Source: Tetrapisispora phaffii CBS 4417
Lineage: Eukaryota; Ascomycota; Saccharomycetes; Saccharomycetales; Saccharomycetaceae
Assembly: GCF_000236905.1 (NCBI RefSeq)
Contig: NC_016535.1
Span: 186,001-250,000 of the forward strand
DNA length: 64,000 bases
Direction of reading: 5' to 3'
Part shown: positions 58,080-64,000 of the stretch, piece after piece
How positions within the stretch are numbered: position 1 is the first letter of the stretch
How the letters are laid out: each line of letters starts with the position of its first letter
The notes under the pieces: model-generated
Seen by the model: the letters and a program-made list of their open reading frames with translations, nothing else
Told to the model about the DNA's origin: nothing
Databases searched by the model: none
Position numbers and translations under genes: made by a program

Positions 58080-59651
58080 ATGATGCTACTGTGTTTTTTA
58101 GGTATTTATTTTGCTGCTCTTCTCAGCATTTGCAAAGTAAGCGGAAGTGATTTGAGTAATATATTGAACAGTGGGGGGTCAGAAAATAGTACAAGTTTAT
58201 TGGATGATTGGGTTCCAATTCATAATTCTATTTCAGCAGGTGAAACAAATTACTATTCATATTCGTTGGGTTATGACAGCTGGTCTTCAAGTTTTGATTT
58301 TCTTTTCATATCTGGAAACCTTTTAAATATTCCAAATACAAATGGATCAGTGTTAAGACTGTATTACAGTTTTTCTGATACGATCTTTGCTAACTTATCA
58401 GATACAGTGTATGAAGATTTTTACGATGGATATGTCTCTGCAATGGTAAGTACTTTCTCGGATACTGCAACTGACCTTAATACGACGTACTCGACATTAT
58501 ATCTGGCATTACAGGTAGTGGACCAAGAAACTGGAGTGGCTCTTGTAGTGAATGGTGACTCAAATTCAGATGATACATGGGATTATCAAATTGCGGTGTC
58601 AGAAAAAGATTTGTATTACCAATGGGACAGAAAGACATGGATCGAAGTCATGGACACCGATTATAATTCTGTCTTGTTATCAATTGGGCAATTTGTGACA
58701 GCTACATCAGCAAAGTCAAATTCAACTTCCAGTGATGAAGAATACGTTTTATATATTTACACACCAGAGGAAGCTGAAAAAATAACTGCAAATAGAAATT
58801 GTTCTATAAGTGCTGTTAAAAATGGTCCACATATTATTTCATCTGAAAATGTCACTGAAAGTGATGTAGATTTGAGTCTACTGGACAGGGAAGATTTCCA
58901 AATCTTTAAATTGAACGTAGATGCTTATACATCAAATAATCACGGTCAATATTACATTACTGGATTGAATAGTTCAACATCATATGTTGGATTTTTGACA
59001 CAGACGATAACAGGGTCAAATGGTAGTTCCGATGAAAACAGCTCAGGTGGGTTACTTTATGGAAATTTTACCTTTTCCACTAAGCCAGATAACACTTGTT
59101 CTTTGGTGTTTGGGTTGAATTTTTGCAGTGGGGTTGCATATTCTGTGCCAACACCGTCAGAACTACAGGGGAACAAAAGTGCAATTGTGCAAATATACGA
59201 TTCCATTGCCGAGTCATTATATACTAATTTTACCAAGGCACTTCAAATTATTCCATGTGACACCGAATTAGATGCTAGGTACTCACCACTAAGAACTTGT
59301 GATGATTGTGCTGCATCATACTTGGATTGGCTATGTGCTGTTTCTATCCCAAGGTGCACAACAACAGAGACTCCACATTTCATCTACAGAAACAAGAATG
59401 TCAATAGGAATAGTTATATCAATGAAGATATTAAACCTATACGAGATTATTATGAGGTTTTGCCATGCATTGACATGTGCCATTCGATTGTGAGAGATTG
59501 CCCTGCTGATTTTGGCTTTGCTTGTCCAGAACCATCAAATTCAAATAATCTACTTTTCTCGAGTTACAATTATTACTATGAAGATTTTGATTACATTACA
59601 TGTAATTTCATTGGTAATTATTCTTCGTTAATCATTCCTGATGCTGATTAA
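58080..59651 (+). CDS. MID1: Stretch-activated calcium channel subunit Mid1
   Basis: 523 residues from the ATG at 58080 (MMLLCFLGIYFAALL). Mid1 is the extracellular/ER-resident partner of Cch1 in the high-affinity calcium influx system used in mating and stress. Visible: hydrophobic signal sequence at residues 1-16, many N-glycosylation sequons (NNS/T types), then the cysteine-rich C-terminal domain with CDTELDARYSPLRTCDDCAASYLDWLCAVSIPRCTTT (in parts), YYEVLPCIDMCHSIVRDCP and CNFIGNYSSL. These blocks match S. cerevisiae Mid1 (548). A TTG one codon earlier extends the frame but is not a yeast start. Confidence 0.92.
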   Translation: MMLLCFLGIYFAALLSICKVSGSDLSNILNSGGSENSTSLLDDWVPIHNSISAGETNYYSYSLGYDSWSSSFDFLFISGNLLNIPNTNGSVLRLYYSFSDTIFANLSDTVYEDFYDGYVSAMVSTFSDTATDLNTTYSTLYLALQVVDQETGVALVVNGDSNSDDTWDYQIAVSEKDLYYQWDRKTWIEVMDTDYNSVLLSIGQFVTATSAKSNSTSSDEEYVLYIYTPEEAEKITANRNCSISAVKNGPHIISSENVTESDVDLSLLDREDFQIFKLNVDAYTSNNHGQYYITGLNSSTSYVGFLTQTITGSNGSSDENSSGGLLYGNFTFSTKPDNTCSLVFGLNFCSGVAYSVPTPSELQGNKSAIVQIYDSIAESLYTNFTKALQIIPCDTELDARYSPLRTCDDCAASYLDWLCAVSIPRCTTTETPHFIYRNKNVNRNSYINEDIKPIRDYYEVLPCIDMCHSIVRDCPADFGFACPEPSNSNNLLFSSYNYYYEDFDYITCNFIGNYSSLIIPDAD

Positions 59652-59786
59652 TTTAAACCATCACAGGGTTAAACATGTAACTTACTTGCATATATAGATA
59701 GAACTACGTCAATATTCATAAATAATAAGGTAAACACTACGATTAAACTATTTCATTTCTTAAACATTATTTCTTATATTCATTAA

Positions 59787-60479
59787 TTAATGGATTACTG
59801 GTTTAGGTATTTCAAAATCGAGAGATAGAAACCCAGATTCCCTTAAAGAGATCATTTTTATATTCTTTTCCTTGAATGCTCTTGATTCGTTTACTCGTTC
59901 AATATATTCTTCAACTTTCAATAATGGATGTGGGTACACATATTTGGATATCCATTTCCACATTGTCAAAGTGAGAAGTTCAAGAATCAGATCACTTATA
60001 TTATATGCGGAAGAGACTTGAAAAGACTCCCTAATGATAGTGTTAATGTCAATTATTATCCGGTTGAATTCCTCCTCAGTAAGATAATCAGATAAAGGAC
60101 TCACAGAAGAATATCCAAAAATTTGATTTTGGTCATCAAAATAACCATGTTGCACAAAATCTAACCCATCTGCACCATAAGTGACCGCAGCAGATTCAGA
60201 ACCCGGAAGAAAAGCGCTGAACTGAGGATATTCCAACGAACTCTCGAACGATCTTGGTATCCTCACTATTCTCGTTGTTCTAAACTTTTCTGAATCCAAA
60301 GGAACGTATATGTTTGGGAAATGTGTTATACAAAGCTCATGGTCCGCATCATGTCCCTGATATTCTATCACATCACCTATGTCAGCATAATATGTCTCAG
60401 TGTACTCATGGTAATTAAAGAAAAGTGGTCTTTGTTCAACTTGATGATTTGTTCGAGACAATTCACCTGATAAAGTCAT
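59787..60479 (-). CDS. SHR5: Palmitoyltransferase-associated protein Shr5/Erf4
   Basis: 230 residues (S. cerevisiae Shr5 237). Shr5 (Erf4) partners Erf2 in the ER complex that palmitoylates Ras2. Family blocks: ALFFNYHE-like PLFFNYHEYTETYY, DADHELCITHFPNIYVP, TTRIVRIPRSF, LEYPQFSAFLPGSESAAVTYG, FGYSSVSPLSDYLTEEEF and the C-terminal SGFLSLDFEIPKP. No membrane spans. Position beside MDY2 matches YOL110W-YOL111C. ATG at 60479. Convergent with MID1, 135 bases away. Confidence 0.93.
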   Translation of the reverse strand: MTLSGELSRTNHQVEQRPLFFNYHEYTETYYADIGDVIEYQGHDADHELCITHFPNIYVPLDSEKFRTTRIVRIPRSFESSLEYPQFSAFLPGSESAAVTYGADGLDFVQHGYFDDQNQIFGYSSVSPLSDYLTEEEFNRIIIDINTIIRESFQVSSAYNISDLILELLTLTMWKWISKYVYPHPLLKVEEYIERVNESRAFKEKNIKMISLRESGFLSLDFEIPKPVIH

Positions 60480-60812
60480 CTATAAATACATGGGTACGGA
60501 GAGTAAAACAATGATTCAACTTTTATATGACGTTGCTTAACCCAACACAATTGCAACCAATAGATATAAATCACCAAATTATCAACAAATAGAGTTGAAT
60601 ATCAATTCTCTTGTATGGTTTGTTAGTTTTACTATTACAATTTCGCAACTGTTCATATTTTTATATTTAAGCCATTAAAATTGAAAATACTTAAAAGTTC
60701 ATTAATGTTTTTTTTATAAAAACTATAAATGTTTATATTGATTAGTATTTACTTCCTGAACGGATAAAGTCAGTCATATATTAAATATACCACGAAACTA
60801 AGTGATAACATA
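60480..60812. other. Divergent intergenic between SHR5 and MDY2
   Basis: 333 bases, AT-rich. No RNA gene or confident factor site. Confidence 0.45.
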
Positions 60813-61457
60813 ATGTCAATTGAAAACATTCAACCAACTGAGCTCGAATTTGTTAGCAGATTCCTAACCTTGGCCACTTTATCTGAGCCAGTTTTCTCAA
60901 AGGATTATCAGAAGCCGTTGCAAGAAGTAACTAGTCTTGGTGTTGCATTACCAGGTCTAAGATACAAATATGAACCTTCTAGGGTCAGAAAAAATGCAGG
61001 CAGTTCTAACAATGGCTCGGGTTCCATGAGTGATAATGCTTCTAATGCAATTAAGTTGACTTTGAAGAGTATTAGAGCTCCGAAATTCTCTATTGAGCAT
61101 GAGTTCTCTGGCAATGATACTGTTCTTCAAGTTAAACTGTTCTTGGTCAATGAAAAGAAAGTCGAACAAAAGGAACAACTTAAGTTGTTGCTAAAGGGTA
61201 AAGTGTTGCATGATAAATTTTTACTTTCAGATTTAAATGTTACTGAAGCAACTTTGAATGTTATGGTATCTAAACCTGTTCTATCAACCGCTGATGAAGT
61301 CGAACCGGAAGCTCCATCATTAGACTCCGTTTCACCTACTGTATCATATGAAGTTCCTTGGGATGAAATTGAAACGTTATTGAATAATAAATGGAATAAT
61401 CAAGAACAAGTCTTTAAAGCACTCAAAAAAATGAAGACAAATTATGAAATGAATTAG
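60813..61457 (+). CDS. MDY2: Get5/Mdy2 ubiquitin-like protein of the tail-anchored insertion pathway
   Basis: 214 residues (S. cerevisiae 212). Mdy2/Get5 binds Get4 and links Sgt2 to Get3 for tail-anchored protein delivery to the ER. N-terminal Get4-binding part: [22 protein letters not shown] ubiquitin-like domain at about residues 71-150: [21 protein letters not shown], then [21 protein letters not shown]. The C-terminal dimerisation helix ends in [14 protein letters not shown]. All in family order. ATG at 60813. Confidence 0.94.
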   Translation: MSIENIQPTELEFVSRFLTLATLSEPVFSKDYQKPLQEVTSLGVALPGLRYKYEPSRVRKNAGSSNNGSGSMSDNASNAIKLTLKSIRAPKFSIEHEFSGNDTVLQVKLFLVNEKKVEQKEQLKLLLKGKVLHDKFLLSDLNVTEATLNVMVSKPVLSTADEVEPEAPSLDSVSPTVSYEVPWDEIETLLNNKWNNQEQVFKALKKMKTNYEMN

Positions 61458-61596
61458 TATTTATTTTAATGCAAATGTATAATACCTCTATATACTCATA
61501 TTGATAACTATATTAGTGTTTTATGAAATTTTTTAATTAATACAGAATTATAATAGAGAGAATTCAAATAGTCAGAAAATTCATCTGAAATCATAT

Positions 61597-63699
61597 TCAT
61601 TTTTTTTTACGCATATGCTTAACTCTCTCTTTAATGCTGTTATTCCAATTTACACCTGAAAATCCTCTTTTGAAATCATAAACTTCAGATGAGAGAGCTT
61701 CATTCACCATCTCACTTGTCATCTTCAAATCTTTTCCAAGAATATTTATGGAATTATCTATAAACTTTCCACCATGCAAGTTTTGTTCATCCGATTTCTC
61801 ATCGAACGGACTAGTATTTCCTAGTTTGCCAATGATATCATCGTAATTCTTATGTTTTTGTCTTTGAACCGCAACATATTTTCTACATTTATCTATCTCA
61901 TTTTGATCAAGCCTATTTAATTGTAACCTTCTTTTAAAGATCACTTTTTCGAATATATCATTAGGGTCAATAATAGTTTTTGGAAATGTCTGTATGACTT
62001 GAAACATTTGCATATCATAATCATCCTGACAAGCATTACTGCGATGCTGTTTAGTATTTGTCAGACTATATTGACTAAATGACCGATGAGAAGGCTTACC
62101 CTTTAGCAAGTCAGGTTCACAAATTTTAAAGATAGCAAGTGAAGCTTTAAATAGAAAATGTGAATCTTCATAAAACATACAATCCCATATCCTTAATGTA
62201 GTTTCAATTGGTAGCACACCAATAAAACAACTCATAAACCAACTGGCAGTGCATAGTGTAATTGGAGGCAACTTCAATAAAAATAGGTTTTTAGAATTAG
62301 CACTATTGTTTGGTGTATTCTTTGTATAACCGTTATATGAGGATTCAATCTCAGTCCATAATTCAGGTAAATATTCTCTAATACACAACAACAAGACACC
62401 TTGGTCAATATTCACACCTTCTAGATTAACATTATGTACACCCGGTAGATATCTTGATGTTATAATTACTAACATCCAGAATGTTTTTTCTTCGTCCATA
62501 AATAATAGTAACAAACCAGCTAAAAAGTTCATAGACTGACAATAACCAATTTTTGTATTATATAATGAAAATGCTACCAACACACGACGTAACGATTTAA
62601 TCATGACTGGTTCTTTAGTTGAAAACGCTTCTTTTTGAAAATGTATATTATCCGGAAATGTTCTATTCAAATCTCTTTCAATGACATCTAAATCTTGAAT
62701 TTTTCCCTTTTGAGTCTCATCTTCTAAATTACCCATTTTTAACAAGAGATTTGAATATACATCTTTATTCTTATTTAATTTTTCTTGGCCTCTAGCGAAA
62801 TACCACCAAGCATTACCTCTCCATTCTGCAGGAATACCTTTTCTGACATACCGTTTAAGTTTTTCACTATGTGGAGGGAACCTCACCGGAATATCATTAT
62901 GGACTGGCAAACCAGATTTCTGCAACAATAATAACCACTTATGCTTCCTTCTAATACAATATCCCGAATAATCTTCCCACCAAGCATTATACGTTTCTTC
63001 TGATACATAATTATTCTTTTTTTTAAAACCATATCTATCACAATGCTCTGTATTCAGTTCTTTACGATTTAAAGTAATACTTTTGGGTAGAAACTCGGCG
63101 TTGCTAACAGCTGCCAACATTTCTGATGACTCATGATTGTTTTCAGAATCCTCATCTTCCTCATCATCTGATTCCAAATGATAATCTTCAAGCTGATGGC
63201 CCATAGAGCTCCTATTATTCCGGGAATACCCATCATCGTCATTATATAGATCAATCACGCTCATTGCAGGATCATCGTGAGTTTTGTTATTGTCTATAGG
63301 CGTCTCCTTAGCGCTATCCACATCTGCATTTTCTTTCCAATATTTTCTAGTGTCCATATTATTTGACTCGTTTTTATTAATACCTGGATCAAATCGCCTA
63401 CTATTATTCAATATAGGTGTACTGTTGTTATTCCCACTATATAAAGAATCTTGAAAATTCGGAACCGAGGGAGATCTAATACCAAACTTAGCCTTCATAC
63501 TGTAAATGGGATTATTCATAGTAATATTCTGGGATGCAACCTGGTTCTTCCTTGTATTCATACCAACACCAGAATCGAAATCACCACTGGTAACGTTTGA
63601 ATTATTTTTTGACAATGAACTGTCGTCATCAAATGATTTAGATACTTTCATTCGAATAGCACTGGGCTCCACATACCCTTGCATGTCACCTTCTCTCAT
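61597..63699 (-). CDS. MSB3: TBC-domain Rab GTPase-activating protein Msb3/Msb4 family
   Basis: 700 residues. Msb3 and Msb4 are GAPs for Sec4, Ypt and Rab5-type GTPases, including Vps21, and help polarised secretion. The N-terminal half is low-complexity, Asn/Ser/Asp-rich; the TBC domain runs from about residue 270: RKGIPAEWRGNAWWYFARGQEKL (in parts), DLDVIERDLNRTFPDNIHF (catalytic Arg finger region), YNTKIGYCQSMNFLAGLLLLF (Gln finger YCQSMNF), then WDCMFYEDSHFLFK. The TBC Arg and Gln finger motifs are present. The order MDY2-MSB4 equals YOL111C-YOL112W; MSB3 (YNL293W) sits by MID1 on the sister track. It is a single merged copy; MSB3 versus MSB4 not resolved. Confidence 0.88.
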   Translation of the reverse strand: MREGDMQGYVEPSAIRMKVSKSFDDDSSLSKNNSNVTSGDFDSGVGMNTRKNQVASQNITMNNPIYSMKAKFGIRSPSVPNFQDSLYSGNNNSTPILNNSRRFDPGINKNESNNMDTRKYWKENADVDSAKETPIDNNKTHDDPAMSVIDLYNDDDGYSRNNRSSMGHQLEDYHLESDDEEDEDSENNHESSEMLAAVSNAEFLPKSITLNRKELNTEHCDRYGFKKKNNYVSEETYNAWWEDYSGYCIRRKHKWLLLLQKSGLPVHNDIPVRFPPHSEKLKRYVRKGIPAEWRGNAWWYFARGQEKLNKNKDVYSNLLLKMGNLEDETQKGKIQDLDVIERDLNRTFPDNIHFQKEAFSTKEPVMIKSLRRVLVAFSLYNTKIGYCQSMNFLAGLLLLFMDEEKTFWMLVIITSRYLPGVHNVNLEGVNIDQGVLLLCIREYLPELWTEIESSYNGYTKNTPNNSANSKNLFLLKLPPITLCTASWFMSCFIGVLPIETTLRIWDCMFYEDSHFLFKASLAIFKICEPDLLKGKPSHRSFSQYSLTNTKQHRSNACQDDYDMQMFQVIQTFPKTIIDPNDIFEKVIFKRRLQLNRLDQNEIDKCRKYVAVQRQKHKNYDDIIGKLGNTSPFDEKSDEQNLHGGKFIDNSINILGKDLKMTSEMVNEALSSEVYDFKRGFSGVNWNNSIKERVKHMRKKK

Positions 63700-64000
63700 A
63701 CGAGCACAAACTAAATTATGGTCAATGTCTGCTCTTATTTTTTATTCCAATCAGAAGCAAGTCTCCCTTTGAACTATTACAAATAGTACAATAATTCGGA
63801 ATCTTCCTATTGTGTTTTTTAGCCCTATTATATTTAAACTTCGATTCAATCTCTTAAGAACCAAAAAAAACAACAAAAACCACTTCTAAACATACACACT
63901 CATTAAAACCAATATGAGAATACCTAGCTCAACTGGGCGACTTCTTAATCGACCACTCTTAATGGCAATTGAATATAATAGTTACATTATAAATATAGAT
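63700..64000. other. MSB3/4 upstream region to window end
   Basis: 301 bases of promoter sequence, with an A-run (AAAAAAAACAACAAAAA) near 63865-63881. No new gene start can be supported before the window ends. Confidence 0.45.

Noticed and set aside
1..64000. CRISPR arrays, prokaryotic operons, riboswitches, centromere or telomere
   Set aside because: This is yeast nuclear DNA; no regularly spaced repeats, no CDEI-CDEII-CDEIII arrangement that I noticed, and the ACCCTA motifs are isolated promoter-type sites, not telomeric arrays.

Overview
This is nuclear DNA from a budding yeast of the family Saccharomycetaceae. Genes are compact and intronless, tRNA genes carry internal promoters, a Ty1/copia-type retrotransposon remnant is present, and almost every protein has a recognisable Saccharomyces cerevisiae ortholog. 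It is not S. cerevisiae. The order is a single consistent interleaving of sister tracks that are separate chromosome regions in S. cerevisiae: RHO2-NST1-YNL092W-PHO23 (YNL) with VPS21-PTC5-NUP1-KTR1 (YOR); then WRS1-SDD3-PKH-TPT1-NDJ1-WSC-YOL107W-INO4-SHR5-MDY2-MSB (YOL) with RIB3-PKH-MZM1-VPS3-PUF6-SEC20 (YDR) and ERG24-POP3-WSC-SEC21-CAF40-RFC3-MID1-MSB (YNL). Several genes expected in an unduplicated ancestor are missing (RPS7, APP1, PAC11, SLD5, ITR1/2, HCH1), so the pattern fits a post-whole-genome-duplication yeast with its own gene losses, perhaps the Vanderwaltozyma/Tetrapisispora side. The species is an inference only.

Layout. 1-10.1 kb, all minus: RHO2 (cut by the window edge), NST1, the YNL092W methyltransferase, VPS21, PTC5. 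10.5-16.5 kb: NUP1 (minus) diverging from two tandem KTR-type mannosyltransferases, the first strongly diverged and the second a clear KTR1. 16.9-26 kb: PHO23, WRS1, RIB3 (minus), an OYE-type reductase, SDD3. 26.2-40.9 kb: PKH kinase (minus), a 1.3 kb non-coding stretch with a Tbf1-like cluster and a possible structured RNA, MZM1, TPT1, VPS3, PUF6, SEC20 (all minus), a probable NDJ1. 41.3-49 kb: ERG24, POP3 (minus), a WSC-family sensor, tRNA-Thr, YOL107W, INO4. 49.3-51.6 kb: a small mobile-element hotspot between tRNA-Asn and tRNA-Gly, with a deleted Ty copy and its 333 bp LTR. 51.9-64 kb: SEC21, CAF40, RFC3 (minus), MID1, SHR5 (minus), MDY2, MSB3/4 (minus).

The genes are ordinary housekeeping functions with no operon logic. 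Shared themes are endosome/Golgi traffic and GTPase control (VPS21, VPS3, SEC20, SEC21, MSB, RHO2), cell-wall and stress signalling (RHO2, WSC, PKH, MID1, KTR1), and ribosome/tRNA biogenesis (PUF6, POP3, TPT1, WRS1). PAC and/or RRPE motifs can be seen upstream of PUF6, WRS1 and POP3 in that last group. Reb1-type sites occur in several shared or upstream intergenic regions.

Start sites: I required an ATG. Several longer open frames begin at GTG or TTG and were trimmed to the first well-placed ATG (PTC5, KTR-like, KTR1, PHO23, PKH, VPS3, PUF6, SEC20, POP3, YOL107W, RFC3, MID1). For RIB3 and OYE a later ATG was chosen by family alignment and length. All gene names come from recall of families, not from a search. 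I found no protein-coding system that looks wholly new. The most interesting items are the possible ncRNA at 30.2-30.4 kb, the diverged KTR copy, and the rearranged element cluster at 49.4-51.4 kb.
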